A stretch of 64,000 nucleotides of DNA from Candidatus Poribacteria bacterium (lineage in GTDB: Bacteria > Poribacteria > WGA-4E > GCA-2687025): assembly GCA_028818695.1 (NCBI GenBank), contig JAPPNK010000015.1, positions 70,497 to 134,496 on the forward strand. The letters are read 5' to 3'. The notes below the pieces were generated by a model. That model saw only the letters and a program-made list of their open reading frames with translations, was not told the DNA's origin and searched no databases. Position numbers and translations under genes: made by a program. Every line of letters starts with the position of its first letter. The stretch's first letter is position 1. Shown one piece after another: positions 19,244 to 28,412 of this stretch.

Positions 19244-20368
19244 ATGACACACCATCCATACAGCATACGAAACGGCCGAGTAGTCATTCAACCTCCTCCC
19301 CGCAAGAAGCCGCCTAATAGAAAGCGCCGGCGCGTTGGGGAGCTGGCGGCGCATCTGCTGATGCGCCTGAGACTGCTTTGGATGAAATGGCGAAGCCGTC
19401 AAAAGCGCATGAGAAGCGCTGCGGTCAGCTCTACCTCGTTCTTTTTCCGCGTCGCGGGTGAATGGGCGCTCGTGCTGACGGTTCCGCTGGCGATACTGGT
19501 CGCCGCGGCGCATAATGCGAATGTGATTGATCTGAACAGGACGGGCCCGGTTCTGAAATCTGCCTTCATCTCGCCGAGCGGGGGGTTGACCTACCCCGAA
19601 GCGGCTGAGGCTGACTCCCAAGACGCCGACATCCCGACGCTGGACGCTCAGGCGTACGAGGTGAAAGCGGGCGACACGTTGTCTCATATTGGGCGTCGAT
19701 ACGGTTTGAAAGTCGACACGATCGTGAGCGTCAATCAGCTTGGCAACTCGCGCGACATCCACCCTGGCGACCGGCTGCGCATCCCCTCCGCAGACGGGCT
19801 TCTTCGAGTGGTGCGTAAAAACGACACGATTGAGGACATCGCGCTCGATTATGACGTATCGATCAATTCTATAGTGAGAGCCAATTCTATCAGCGACCCG
19901 AACACGATCTATGTTGGGCAGGAGCTGTTTTTGCCGAACGCGAAGAAGCCTCGCGTTTCAAGCGGCTGGTCGCGTACGGGGCAGCCTGTGTTTGCGCGGC
20001 CGGCGGCCGGCAGGATTTCGTCGCGCTACGGGCAGCGGAAGCATCCAGTCACCGGCAAATGGCATCTGCATACGGGCATCGACTTTGCGTGCGGGGCTGG
20101 GGGGAGGATTGTCGCGGCGCGCGGCGGCGTCGTCATCCGCGCAGAATGGTTAGGCGGATACGGCAACCTCATTGTGATTCAGCATGAGAACGGCTACACA
20201 ACCCGCTACGGGCATCTCTCGCGGTTCAAGGTGAAGCGCGGGCAGAGGGTGCGCCAAGGGCAGGAGATTGGACGCGCCGGCTCAACAGGCGTCTCCACCG
20301 GCCCGCATCTGCACTTTGAGGTGAGGCGCAACGGCAAGTCGATCAATCCGCTGACGGTTCTCAAGTAG
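19244..20368 (+). CDS. LysM and M23 metallopeptidase (murein hydrolase-like)
   Basis: 374 residues. A basic cytoplasmic segment rich in Pro, Lys and Arg comes first, then one membrane helix (ALVLTVPLAILVAAA, about 85-100). Outside are two LysM domains, YEVKAGDTLSHIGRRYGLK and LRVVRKNDTIEDIALDYDV, that bind glycan strands. The C-terminal peptidase M23 domain has HLHTGIDFAC (zinc His and Asp), RYGHLS and GPHLHFEV, all the expected zinc and catalytic residues, so it should cleave peptidoglycan cross-links or act in LytM-type division control. ATG 19244 was chosen because the longer frame begins inside the preceding gene. Its last 8 nt overlap the convergent RraA-like gene. Confidence 0.92.
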   Translation: MTHHPYSIRNGRVVIQPPPRKKPPNRKRRRVGELAAHLLMRLRLLWMKWRSRQKRMRSAAVSSTSFFFRVAGEWALVLTVPLAILVAAAHNANVIDLNRTGPVLKSAFISPSGGLTYPEAAEADSQDADIPTLDAQAYEVKAGDTLSHIGRRYGLKVDTIVSVNQLGNSRDIHPGDRLRIPSADGLLRVVRKNDTIEDIALDYDVSINSIVRANSISDPNTIYVGQELFLPNAKKPRVSSGWSRTGQPVFARPAAGRISSRYGQRKHPVTGKWHLHTGIDFACGAGGRIVAARGGVVIRAEWLGGYGNLIVIQHENGYTTRYGHLSRFKVKRGQRVRQGQEIGRAGSTGVSTGPHLHFEVRRNGKSINPLTVLK

Positions 20369-21089
20369 CGTTCCGGGAGACGCGGCGGCGCAGCCCTGAG
20401 ACGATTTCGCCGTATGCGCGGCGCGCTTCGACAAGCGACGCCTCAGACGGGTCGTCCCGCAGCGGTTCGATCAAGATCGCTTCCGCTTTCATAAAGTCGT
20501 CTCCGATGTCGGCGACCTCTGCGGCGATCTCCTTCGGGACGGAGGCGACGCCGTTGCAGTCCGCATGGAGCATATCGTCAGGATAAACCGTTAATCCGCC
20601 GACGCGGACGGGAACTCCAATCTGCGGGATGTGGTTGTATCCGTGCGAGCAGACGGTTCCGCCTGTGAAGACGGGAAACCCGATGGCGCGCACCTGGTCA
20701 AGGTCTCTGCCGGCGCCGCTTGTGATGAGGCCGACAGCTCCGAACGCTTTGTAGGTTGAACACATCACCTCGCCGAAGGTGGCGCCGGCGGCGGGGTCGT
20801 CCAGGTCTTGAAACACAACGACAGCGGGTCCTGAGAGATCTTTGAACCCCTCCGTCTGCTGGCTTAAGCCGCTGTAGGCGCCGCCGGCGCGCGGCGGTTT
20901 GGCGGAGCGGAATGTCGCCGTCGACGCGAAGCCGACGATTGGCGCCATCTCTGGAAAGCAGGCGCGGATGCGGGCGTCCATATATCCTTCGTTGCGCGGA
21001 CGCATTTCAAACAGCTCAATTAGGTTGCAGACGGTCGGCGTGTCGAACTCGCGCAGCTTTGACAGGACGCCAGCGGCAATGGACGCCAT
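20361..21089 (-). CDS. RraA-family aldolase/decarboxylase
   Basis: 242 residues. RraA-like fold; many members are 4-hydroxy-4-methyl-2-oxoglutarate aldolases or oxaloacetate decarboxylases. Seen are the active-site phrases GEVMCSTYKAFGAVGLITSGAGRDLDQV (the Arg-Asp that binds substrate and metal), FPVFTGGTVCSHGY and PVRVGGLTVYPDDMLHADCNGV with the acidic metal ligands. It is longer than bacterial RraA (about 160), as usual for the aldolase branch. A GGAG box precedes the start. Its 3' end overlaps the M23 gene tail to tail. Confidence 0.88.
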   Translation of the reverse strand: MASIAAGVLSKLREFDTPTVCNLIELFEMRPRNEGYMDARIRACFPEMAPIVGFASTATFRSAKPPRAGGAYSGLSQQTEGFKDLSGPAVVVFQDLDDPAAGATFGEVMCSTYKAFGAVGLITSGAGRDLDQVRAIGFPVFTGGTVCSHGYNHIPQIGVPVRVGGLTVYPDDMLHADCNGVASVPKEIAAEVADIGDDFMKAEAILIEPLRDDPSEASLVEARRAYGEIVSGLRRRVSRNAT

Positions 21090-21121
21090 GGAATTCTCCA
21101 GAACAGGTTGATCGCAGGCTT

Positions 21122-21150
21122 AATATGCGCTTTTTGCGGAGATAAATCAA
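21122..21150 (-). promoter_or_regulatory. Possible promoter for the RraA-like gene
   Basis: On the minus strand TTGATT (21150-21145) is followed after 17 bp by CATATT (21127-21122). The -10 is weak (4 of 6), so this is tentative. Confidence 0.4.
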
Positions 21151-21161
21151 GCGCTTGTTCC

Positions 21162-21327
21162 TAGCCTCATGCGTAAAGTTGGGACATTTGAGCGATTGAT
21201 CGCTCTATTTATGGGGAAAAGGCTCCGCCCACCAAAGCGTCATTCCCGCGAAAGCGGGAATCTATAGGCGCCGCAGACGCCGCTTGCGTTCGCATGTCGA
21301 TATGTCCCAACTAAAGACGTAAGGTCA
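21162..21327. mobile_element. MITE-like element copy A (about 166 bp)
   Basis: The inverted ends are TAGCCTCATGCGTAAAGTTG at the left and ATGTCCCAACTAAAG...AGGTCA at the right; the inner arm AGTTGGGACAT (21177-21187) is perfectly inverted at 21302-21312. The centre holds the hairpin ATTCCCGC-GAAA-GCGGGAAT. Size and ends match copy B at 28208-28370. No ORF is inside, so it would need a transposase supplied in trans. Confidence 0.7.
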
Positions 21328-21399
21328 GCTTGTTCATGAGCCGGTACGCTCAAACGGAGTTATGGGCGGCGATGGCGTTTGATCGGAAGGTATGTTTTA

Positions 21400-21493
21400 A
21401 GATTCCCGCTTGTGCGGGAATGACGGCGCGGCGGCTTTCCGCTGATCATCGCGGTTCTTTCGTCATAGCGTCCTTACTTTAGGCATGAGGTCA
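21400..21493. mobile_element. Partial copy of the same MITE-like element
   Basis: Contains GATTCCCGCTTGTGCGGGAA and ends with CTTTAGGCATGAGGTCA, the same right end as copy B. The left half is missing or too diverged to see. It lies between copy A and the promoter of the downstream kinase operon. Confidence 0.55.
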
Positions 21494-21504
21494 GTGTGGA
21501 GAGC

Positions 21505-21533
21505 TTGATGGACGGGCAGATCCGCAGTAAAAT
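21505..21533 (+). promoter_or_regulatory. Promoter of the sugar-utilisation operon
   Basis: TTGATG (21505-21510), 17 bp, TAAAAT (21528-21533), placed 33 nt before the kinase start and directly after the MITE-like remnant. Confidence 0.6.
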
Positions 21534-21566
21534 GAGCCGTCTATGAGGACTGGAAGAGGCGGCGCG

Positions 21567-22448
21567 ATGGCTCTCTGGGGCGGAATCGAAGCGGGCGGAA
21601 CCAAGTTTGTATGCGCCGTTGGAACGGGCCCGGACGACATCCGCCATGAAATCCGTTATCCGACAGGCTCGCCTGACGAGACGCTGGCAACGGCGGTTGA
21701 ATTTTTTAAACTGCGCGGACCGGCGGACGCTGTCGGCATCGCCTCCTTTGGACCGATCGATCCAAACCCCGCCTCATCCGCCTACGGGCATATCACGACG
21801 ACGCCGAAAGAGGGATGGGCGAACGTCGACTTTGTCGGCGCCGTTCAGTCCGCTCTTGATGTCCCCGTCGGCTTCGACACGGATGTGAACGCGGCGGCGC
21901 TAGGCGAATGGAAATGGGGAGCCGCGCAGGGGCTTGACACGTTTCTATATCTAACCGTCGGGACAGGGATCGGCGGCGGAGGGCTGGCGAACGGCAAGCC
22001 GATGCGCGGGCTGCTTCACCCTGAAATGGGGCATATCGCTTTGCCGCGCGATCCGTCCGTCGATCCGTTCGAAGGCGTCTGTCCCTACCATGGCGACTGT
22101 TTAGAGGGGCTTGCAAGCGGTCCTGCTATTCAAGCGCGGTGGGGAACGCCCGTTGAAGAGCTGCTTGACGAGCATCCCGCTTGGGAGCTGGAAGCGCATT
22201 ATCTTGGGGCGGCTCTTGCGTCGTTCATCTGCGTTCTGTCGCCGCAGCGCATCGTTTTGGGCGGGGGCGTCATGAAGCATGCGCCGCTCATTCGCGCGGT
22301 TCGAAAGGAGACGCGCGCCCGCCTGAACGGGTATATCCAAAGCCCGGCGATTTTAGAGGAGATGGAGCGGTATATCGCCGCGCCTGCGCTGGGGGATCGG
22401 TCTGGAGTTCTCGGCGCCATCGCGCTTGCGCAGGGAGCCGCTTCTTGA
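21567..22448 (+). CDS. ROK-family fructokinase-like enzyme
   Basis: 293 residues. It begins [19 protein letters not shown], nearly the consensus of the YdhR/GmuE branch of ROK fructokinases. Other landmarks: [23 protein letters not shown] with the catalytic Asp, [12 protein letters not shown], and the branch-specific zinc site HPEMGHI plus [17 protein letters not shown]. It should phosphorylate fructose or a related hexose in the cytoplasm. MALWGG was chosen over ATG 21543 because it fits the family start. First gene of an operon; the next start (TTG) overlaps its stop. Confidence 0.9.
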   Translation: MALWGGIEAGGTKFVCAVGTGPDDIRHEIRYPTGSPDETLATAVEFFKLRGPADAVGIASFGPIDPNPASSAYGHITTTPKEGWANVDFVGAVQSALDVPVGFDTDVNAAALGEWKWGAAQGLDTFLYLTVGTGIGGGGLANGKPMRGLLHPEMGHIALPRDPSVDPFEGVCPYHGDCLEGLASGPAIQARWGTPVEELLDEHPAWELEAHYLGAALASFICVLSPQRIVLGGGVMKHAPLIRAVRKETRARLNGYIQSPAILEEMERYIAAPALGDRSGVLGAIALAQGAAS

Positions 22449-23266
22449 CGCTTCGCCGCGCGCTTTCCCGTTCGCTGTGGAGCCTGTACGACTCGCTCGG
22501 CATGCTTATAATCGCCAATCTGCTCTGGTTTTTGTTGACGCTTCCGTTCTTGCTGTTGGTCGTTCTCGTCAGTATGCCGCTGTTTGGGGCGGTTCCGTTG
22601 GCGGCGTATTTGGCGGGGGCTGCGGCGATTTTCCATAACCCCGCCGGTCTGGCGCTGGCGGAGACGGCGCAGCGGCTCGCGGAAACGGACGGCGCCTCGC
22701 TGGGCGATTTTTGGCGGGGGCTGCGCGTTCACTTTTTTCGCGGTATGCTGCTCATGACGGCCGCGGCGCTGATCTCGGTCGCGTTGTGCGCCAGCTTTCT
22801 TTTTTACGCGGGGCGCGTCTGGAGCGGTCTTGGGCTGGTTGGGAATATGCTTGCCGCTGGGTTGACGGTATGGGCGTTCGCGTTTTTTGCGGCGTCTGCG
22901 TGTTACTGGTCTCCCGTCGCTGTGCGGGTTGAGGGCGATTCGCCGCGCGTTTTGTTTACATTGAAGCGCGCCGCGCTGCTCACCTTGGAAAGTCCGCTCT
23001 TCACCTTCGGAGCCGCTTGTGTTACTCTAATCATGGCGGTTTTCTGGTTGGCGACGGTCGTCGGCGTCCCGCTGATGGGCATGAGCTGCATACGGCTTTT
23101 TCATGCGCATGCGCGGTTGACGCTGCATGAACGGCGGGAGGCGGCGGAGGCGCTGTCCGCCCGCGGGGAAACTGTTACGCGGCGCGCTGTCATGGAGGAG
23201 CTGCGGCGAAAATGGGCAGAGGAACCGAAACGGCGGCTGCGCGATTTAGCAAAACCATGGGATTGA
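22445..23266 (+). CDS. DUF624/YesL-like membrane protein
   Basis: 273 residues with about five hydrophobic segments, for example [41 protein letters not shown] and a pair near 170-220. The layout, with [14 protein letters not shown] after the first hairpin, fits the DUF624 (YesL) family, usually next to sugar transport and glycosidase genes. TTG 22445 overlaps the preceding TGA and has GGGAG upstream; no ATG fits better. Function unknown. Confidence 0.72.
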   Translation: MTLRRALSRSLWSLYDSLGMLIIANLLWFLLTLPFLLLVVLVSMPLFGAVPLAAYLAGAAAIFHNPAGLALAETAQRLAETDGASLGDFWRGLRVHFFRGMLLMTAAALISVALCASFLFYAGRVWSGLGLVGNMLAAGLTVWAFAFFAASACYWSPVAVRVEGDSPRVLFTLKRAALLTLESPLFTFGAACVTLIMAVFWLATVVGVPLMGMSCIRLFHAHARLTLHERREAAEALSARGETVTRRAVMEELRRKWAEEPKRRLRDLAKPWD

Positions 23267-23315
23267 AAAGCCTGAGCAGAACAGGCAGTGTCTTTCAACC
23301 GAAACGGAGCGACGA

Positions 23316-23819
23316 ATGATACATGTCAACGAGATCAACCATGTCACGCTCATTGTGGACGACCTGGAGAAGGCGCGCGATTTTTACACGAATGTTCTCA
23401 ACCTAGAAGAGCTGCCAGCGCTCGCGTTCGACTATCCGGTCATGTTTTACAAGATCAACGAGCGGCAGCAGCTGCATCTGAGCGAATGGGAGGACACGCC
23501 CAGTTTTCGCGGGCATCTGTGCGTCCGGGTGGACGACTTCACCGCCTGCTTCCATAAATTCAAGGAGATGGGGATCATCGACACGTCGCCTTGGGGCAAG
23601 GTTCGCGAGCTGAAAGACAATGTGATGCAGATGTTTATCCGCGACCCGTCGGGCAACCTGATTGAAATTTCCGATCCGCGCGGCGAGCGTGTCGGCGACG
23701 ATGTGCGGAAAGACGCGCTGTTCGATTCGGGCGATATTTATGTCTCTGGGCGAGCCGACGCCCGCGGCGTTCGCGGCGAAAACGCGACGCTTTACCACGG
23801 CGGAAAGCCGACCAGCTGA
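23316..23819 (+). CDS. VOC (glyoxalase/dioxygenase) family protein
   Basis: 167 residues. One vicinal-oxygen-chelate fold: INHVTLIVDDLEKARDFYTNVLNLEEL, HLSEWED, GHLCVRVDDF and MFIRDPSGNLIEISDP, which carry the His and Glu metal ligands at the usual places. It likely acts on a small organic or sugar-derived substrate. A C-terminal tail of 40 residues follows the domain. It lies 50 nt after the DUF624 gene and overlaps the dehydrogenase start by one base. Confidence 0.88.
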   Translation: MIHVNEINHVTLIVDDLEKARDFYTNVLNLEELPALAFDYPVMFYKINERQQLHLSEWEDTPSFRGHLCVRVDDFTACFHKFKEMGIIDTSPWGKVRELKDNVMQMFIRDPSGNLIEISDPRGERVGDDVRKDALFDSGDIYVSGRADARGVRGENATLYHGGKPTS

Positions 23820-24757
23820 TGCGGATTCTGCTGTTGGAGTCGCTGCATTTGGAGGCGGAGGCGCTGCTGGAGGCGGAGGCGGAGGTTCGGCGCGCGGCGT
23901 TGCCGTCCTCGCCTGACAACGCCGCGCTGGCGAAGGACGCCGACGCGGTCATCACGCGCGGACGGGGGACAATCGACGCGGAGATGCTTTCGGCGAATTC
24001 CGACCTGAAATGCGTCGCCCGCGCCGGCTCCGGGCTTGACAATGTGGATGTGAAGGCGGCTGTTGAGCGGGGCGTCAACGTCATCTACGCGCCCGACGCG
24101 GTGACGGAAACGACTGCGGAGCATGCGGCGGCTCTTATGCTGGCGGCGGGAAGGCGCATACCGTCTTGGACGGCGCGCGTCAAAAACGGCGAATGGGATT
24201 CTCGCCAGACGGAGCCTCCCGCATTCGACCTCGCGGGGCGGACGCTTGGCATTGTCGGTTTAGGGCGCATCGGAGCGCGCGTCGCCGAGATCGCTTCCGC
24301 GCTCAACATGCATGTTCTCTACTCGACCCGCTCTTCCATTGACGCGCGGTTTGAGCGGGTTTCGTTTGAGGAGCTGCTTCGGCGTTCCGATGTCGTTTCG
24401 ATTCATGTGGATCTGAACGACTCGACGCGCGGGATGATGGACGCGGCGGCGTTTGACGCGATGAAAGAGGGCGCCGTTCTAGTGAACTGCGCGCGCGGCG
24501 CCGTTGTGGACGAGTCGGCGCTGATACAGGCGTTGAAATCGGGGAAGTTGCGCGCCTTTGCGGCGGATGTGATGGCGGATGAGCCGCCTCCCCCCGATCA
24601 TCCGCTCTTTGCGTTTGAGCAGGCGGTGCTGACCCCCCATTCGGCGGCGTTGGCAGAGGGGGCTTACAGGCGCCTCTGCGTCGAGACGGCGGAGAATGTC
24701 CTGCGCGTGTTGAACGGCGAGCCGCCCAATCCGCGCAATGTGTGGAGGGGTTCCTGA
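23819..24757 (+). CDS. D-2-hydroxyacid (phosphoglycerate-type) dehydrogenase
   Basis: 312 residues. It has the NAD-binding fold GIVGLGRIGARVAEI, the substrate loop AGSGLDNVDV, and the catalytic triad Arg (NCARGAVVDE), Glu (MADEPPPPDHPL) and His (LTPHSAAL). There is no ACT regulatory domain, so it is a short SerA-like or hydroxypyruvate/2-ketoacid reductase. In this operon it may process a sugar acid. Starts at the stop of the VOC gene and its own stop overlaps the next ATG. Confidence 0.92.
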   Translation: MRILLLESLHLEAEALLEAEAEVRRAALPSSPDNAALAKDADAVITRGRGTIDAEMLSANSDLKCVARAGSGLDNVDVKAAVERGVNVIYAPDAVTETTAEHAAALMLAAGRRIPSWTARVKNGEWDSRQTEPPAFDLAGRTLGIVGLGRIGARVAEIASALNMHVLYSTRSSIDARFERVSFEELLRRSDVVSIHVDLNDSTRGMMDAAAFDAMKEGAVLVNCARGAVVDESALIQALKSGKLRAFAADVMADEPPPPDHPLFAFEQAVLTPHSAALAEGAYRRLCVETAENVLRVLNGEPPNPRNVWRGS

Positions 24758-26292
24758 TGCGGCGTTTTACGGCAGTCGCCTTTGCAGCGTTTTTTTTGAT
24801 GTTCGGGCGCGGTTGTTACCGTCCAGCTGTGGAGCCGACGCCGCCCATCCAGTCGACGCCCGGCGAGACGCGCCCTCCCCGCGGCGCCTACATCGCGCAT
24901 AGCAGCGCGCAGAACGTCTTCACACTCGGAAACGGCTGGGCGGAACGCCAGCTGTGGCTCCATGACGAGAAGAAAGGAGTCGTCACCGGGTCCTTCCGCC
25001 TGAAAAAGGGAGGATATGAGGCGGTCGCGTCGTTGTCGGATGAATGGCTGTTGGACATCGGCGGCGCAAAGCGGCAAGGGTACGGCGGCGGCATGATGTA
25101 TGTTTCCCATGAAAAGCGGGCGGGGCGAGACGGATCGCAGCAGCTGCGCCTCGTCTTTGAGAACGACGCGCCTGGAATGCGCGTTGAGCTTTACTATGAA
25201 GCGCATCCGGACGCGCCGCTTTTCGGCAAACGCATTGTGTTGACGAACACGGGCGAGGCGCCGTTTGAACTGCGCCGGGCGGAGACGGAGCGGTTGAATC
25301 TTCATCCTGTTTTGTCGGCGCGGCGGTGGGTGAGCGCTCGTTCGCTTGTTCAGACGAATCTTCCGATCATAGGCGGAGAGGAGAGCGGGCTGGTCTGGCT
25401 TCGGGCGGAGAAGGCATGGGTCGGCGTTGTGAACGGGGCGCCGGGGCCGTTGAAGCGGTTGTCTGTAGGCAGGAACGGCGCGCTGTCGGTCGGCTTAAAC
25501 GGCTCCGTTTGGCTTCATCCGGGAGAGACGGCGCATCTTCCGCCGACGTACCTTTGGTTGAGTTCGGAGGCGGCGCCGGAAAGCGCGAACGCGGAATGGA
25601 CGGCGCTGTTTGACGCGTCGCGGCGGGCGAATCATCTCGCGGCGGACGCAGGGAACGTGGTTGTGTTGGAAAGCCGAAATCCGAGCGAACAGGAGCTGTT
25701 GAATCTGCCGGCGGGGTCGCTTGTGTTTGTCCCGTACGCTTGGCAACAGGGACGGGATGAAGGGCGCGAGGCGTGGATTGAATTGACAGCGACAGCGGAA
25801 CGGGCGCGGGCGGCGGGCTTGCGCTTCGGGCTGTGGACGCCGGCGGCATGGCTTCCAGACGGCGGCTCCCTGCTTGAACAGAACCCTGAATGGAGCGCAG
25901 GACAGCCGATGGAATGGCGCGGGCAGAGCGGCGTTCTCGCGCAGATCGACTCGGAATACGGGCAATACTTGGAGCAGACGCTGCTGGGGCTGACGCAAGA
26001 CCTGGCGCTGGACGGCCTCATACTGGACGGGCAGATCGCGCCGAAGCCCGACGCGGAGAAGCCGCCCGACATCATCGACCCGCGCTGGGGCGCATGGAAT
26101 CGGCTCATCGACCTGATCGCGCGTTTGAAGCGGAGCCGCCCGCAGCTGGCGGCAGGCGTCGGGCAGGAGACGTACGGAATGAAGGAAGGTTTTGACGCGG
26201 CGCTGTATCCATGGGCGTTTGTATGGTCGCAAAACGGGGCGGACGATGGAGCGTTCTGGCGCTCCGCCCGTTCTTTAGAGGACGGATTATGA
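24757..26292 (+). CDS. GH36-like (alpha-galactosidase-type) secreted protein, short
   Basis: 511 residues. A lipoprotein-like signal ends near FGRGC. The middle is a beta-supersandwich, then a TIM-barrel segment with GLRFGLWTPAAW, LLEQNPEW and, near 418-427, LDGLILDG, which corresponds to the KWDxN nucleophile region of GH36. The family is usually near 700 residues; here the protein stops shortly after WAFVWSQNGADDG, so the C-terminal part of the barrel with the acid/base residue and the last beta domain seem absent. It may be truncated or a non-catalytic relative. ATG overlaps the upstream stop; the next gene overlaps by ATGA. Confidence 0.65.
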   Translation: MRRFTAVAFAAFFLMFGRGCYRPAVEPTPPIQSTPGETRPPRGAYIAHSSAQNVFTLGNGWAERQLWLHDEKKGVVTGSFRLKKGGYEAVASLSDEWLLDIGGAKRQGYGGGMMYVSHEKRAGRDGSQQLRLVFENDAPGMRVELYYEAHPDAPLFGKRIVLTNTGEAPFELRRAETERLNLHPVLSARRWVSARSLVQTNLPIIGGEESGLVWLRAEKAWVGVVNGAPGPLKRLSVGRNGALSVGLNGSVWLHPGETAHLPPTYLWLSSEAAPESANAEWTALFDASRRANHLAADAGNVVVLESRNPSEQELLNLPAGSLVFVPYAWQQGRDEGREAWIELTATAERARAAGLRFGLWTPAAWLPDGGSLLEQNPEWSAGQPMEWRGQSGVLAQIDSEYGQYLEQTLLGLTQDLALDGLILDGQIAPKPDAEKPPDIIDPRWGAWNRLIDLIARLKRSRPQLAAGVGQETYGMKEGFDAALYPWAFVWSQNGADDGAFWRSARSLEDGL

Positions 26293-27362
26293 CAACGAGA
26301 TCGATCTTTTACAAAACAGCCCCCAACTCAACCGTCATTCATCGGACGTTGAGGCGCGTTGTTCTCGGTTTGGGCGCGCTGGCTCTGATTGCCGCATTTG
26401 GATGCGGCGAGCTGCCGGACGATCTGGGCGGGAAAGAGCCGCCCACCGTTACGTTTGTCGGACCGCTTCCGCGCTGGATATCTTGGTCAAAGCAGAGCGA
26501 CGCGATCGTTTTTGAGCAGGCCGGCAGGCTTGTTGTCGCGCGGGGGGACGATCTGAAGGACGCGCGCGCCATCACCGGTTACAGCGAGTACAACCATCCG
26601 TCCTGGTCGCCGGACGGGCGCTGGATTGTGCATGACCATCCGATGGACGGTTTTCGCGGCGACGACATCTGGGCGCGTTCCGCGACGCAGGACGCGCTTC
26701 CGGTTCGTTTCACCATGTCTCATTTGAGAGATTATATGCCGAAATGGTCTGCCGACGGGCGCTGGATCGCGTTTCATTCGCGCCGCAACCCGACGGGGCA
26801 TGTGTGGATGATTTCTGCCGATGTGGAGGCGGATGAGCGCATTCCGGAACCGGTCGCGCCGGCGTTGGACAGGGAAGACAGCCTCGCGTGGTCTCCGACG
26901 GGCGCGCGCCTCGCCTTTGTCGCGCTTGTCAACCAATCTATCGACATCTGGGTTGTGGACGGTCCGGATGGGGAGGCGTCGCTGCTGGGCGGGACGTCGG
27001 TATCGGACAATCAGCCGCGCTGGACGCCGGACGGAACCGCCGTCGGTTTCATCTCCGGGTCAGGGGCGGGCGCGAACGTGTGGGTACAAGAAGACCGCCC
27101 CGGCGCACAGCCGCGCAAGCTAACGGATGTTGGCGGGATAAAGCGGTTTTATTGGCTCATGGACGGCAAGGCGCTGGCGTATCTGACCGACGACAATGCG
27201 CTGTACGCGCTGTCGCTGGAGGAGGGGGCGGCGCCCGTTCATTTGCGCGACACGGTCGATTTTGCCGCGAGTCCGGACGGACGCCGGTATGTGTACGTGG
27301 AGCGGGTCGACAATGTGTACCGCCATTTTGCCGATCGTTTTCCGCCGCCGTTTCAGCCTTAA
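26289..27362 (+). CDS. TolB-like WD40 beta-propeller lipoprotein
   Basis: 357 residues. A basic N-terminus, a hydrophobic core and AAFGC near residue 39 suggest a lipoprotein. Repeated PD40 motifs follow: SWSPDGRWIVHD, KWSADGRWIAFHS, AWSPTGARLAFV and RWTPDGTAVGFIS, forming a six-bladed propeller. Such propellers bind proteins or sugars in the periplasm. Last gene of the sugar operon, overlapping the GH36-like gene by 4 nt and the convergent gene by 4 nt. Confidence 0.87.
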   Translation: MTTRSIFYKTAPNSTVIHRTLRRVVLGLGALALIAAFGCGELPDDLGGKEPPTVTFVGPLPRWISWSKQSDAIVFEQAGRLVVARGDDLKDARAITGYSEYNHPSWSPDGRWIVHDHPMDGFRGDDIWARSATQDALPVRFTMSHLRDYMPKWSADGRWIAFHSRRNPTGHVWMISADVEADERIPEPVAPALDREDSLAWSPTGARLAFVALVNQSIDIWVVDGPDGEASLLGGTSVSDNQPRWTPDGTAVGFISGSGAGANVWVQEDRPGAQPRKLTDVGGIKRFYWLMDGKALAYLTDDNALYALSLEEGAAPVHLRDTVDFAASPDGRRYVYVERVDNVYRHFADRFPPPFQP

Positions 27363-28135
27363 TCCGAACGCTTGAGCCTTCCCCATGCGACGGAGGCTTT
27401 GCCTGTCGGGGAGACGGAGGCGCCGCCGGCTGCATGGTTGGGGATGTCGTCCCCTGTCGCCGAGAAGTCGTCAAACTCCGCCGAAATGCCGCGCACATAA
27501 AGCGCCAAGGAGCCAGAACGGTACGGGTCGTCCGATTCCATCGTCACGGGCGGCATGTCGTTCACCTGAAACTGTACCGTTTCGGAGATTTCAGTTGAGG
27601 ACACGGAAGCGCGCAGTTGAATCCACACGCCGCGCTCCGCCTGAAACGGCTGCGAGACGGCAAGCCGTTCCACATCTTCAACGTCGCCGTCTTCCGCTAA
27701 GGGTCGGCTGATTGCCGCTTCTCCGCCCTTCACCTTGATTCCGAGCCAGTAACGCGGGTTGCCGCGCGCCATCTGCGCGTCGTACACGGTGATTCCGAAC
27801 TGCGGGGCGTCGTCTTCATGGTCGGAAAATTCATCTATAAACTCCGTCCAGCGCGCTCGGACATTCACCTCGTAATTTGCCCATTCGAGCGGATTCGCTT
27901 CTTCTGGATGCAGAAAAAGCCAAGAATAGTAGCCTGTAAAGGCGATCCATCCTTTTAAGACGCCGTCTTCTTGCGACCATCCCTCAATGCTCGGATCGTA
28001 GTTGTAGATCACCCAGTTGGGCGGATATTCTCCATCGACGCTGAAATTTTCTTCCCAGGTTCCGGCGCAGACGATGGAGGCGGCGAAAAACAGCGCGGCA
28101 GACATGATCAGCGCCGCAGATCGAATGATCGTCAT
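27359..28135 (-). CDS. Secreted beta-jelly-roll (concanavalin-like) protein
   Basis: 258 residues. A signal peptide (SAALIMSAALFFAASIVCAG) is followed by a single beta-sandwich: WEENFSVDGEYPPNWVIYN, VLKGWIAFTGYYSWLFL, and FQVNDMPPV near the C-terminus, resembling LamG or DUF1080-type carbohydrate-associated folds. No catalytic residues can be assigned. The gene stands alone, convergent with the TolB-like gene, with MITE-like copy B upstream. Confidence 0.65.
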   Translation of the reverse strand: MTIIRSAALIMSAALFFAASIVCAGTWEENFSVDGEYPPNWVIYNYDPSIEGWSQEDGVLKGWIAFTGYYSWLFLHPEEANPLEWANYEVNVRARWTEFIDEFSDHEDDAPQFGITVYDAQMARGNPRYWLGIKVKGGEAAISRPLAEDGDVEDVERLAVSQPFQAERGVWIQLRASVSSTEISETVQFQVNDMPPVTMESDDPYRSGSLALYVRGISAEFDDFSATGDDIPNHAAGGASVSPTGKASVAWGRLKRSD

Positions 28136-28207
28136 GTTGATGACGCTCCCTTCTTCAGAACTGTTAAGAGTAACGTTCGAAAGCGGCGGTTGGCAACGGC
28201 GTTCTTC

Positions 28208-28370
28208 TGACCTTAATCTTTAGTCGGGACATATCGGCGGGGAATGCGGACGGTTTCTGCGGCGCCTCTAGATTCCCGCTTGCGCGGGAATGACGGTTTG
28301 GTTGGCGACGCCTCTTTCCATAAATAGAGAGATCATTCGTTCAATTGTCCCAACATTAGGCATGAGGTCA
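28208..28370. mobile_element. MITE-like element copy B (about 163 bp)
   Basis: The left end TGACCTTAATCTTTAGTC and the right end CATTAGGCATGAGGTCA are imperfect inverted repeats of about 25 bp, both reading GGGACA further in. The core has GATTCCCGCTTGCGCGGGAA. The reverse complement of the stretch TCCATAAATAGAGAGATCA matches ATCGCTCTATTTATGGGG of copy A, so A and B are homologous in opposite orientation. No ORF inside. Confidence 0.7.
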
Positions 28371-28412
28371 GCGTTCTTGTCATCGGCGGGGCGGCTGTGT
28401 AAGGTAACGGGC

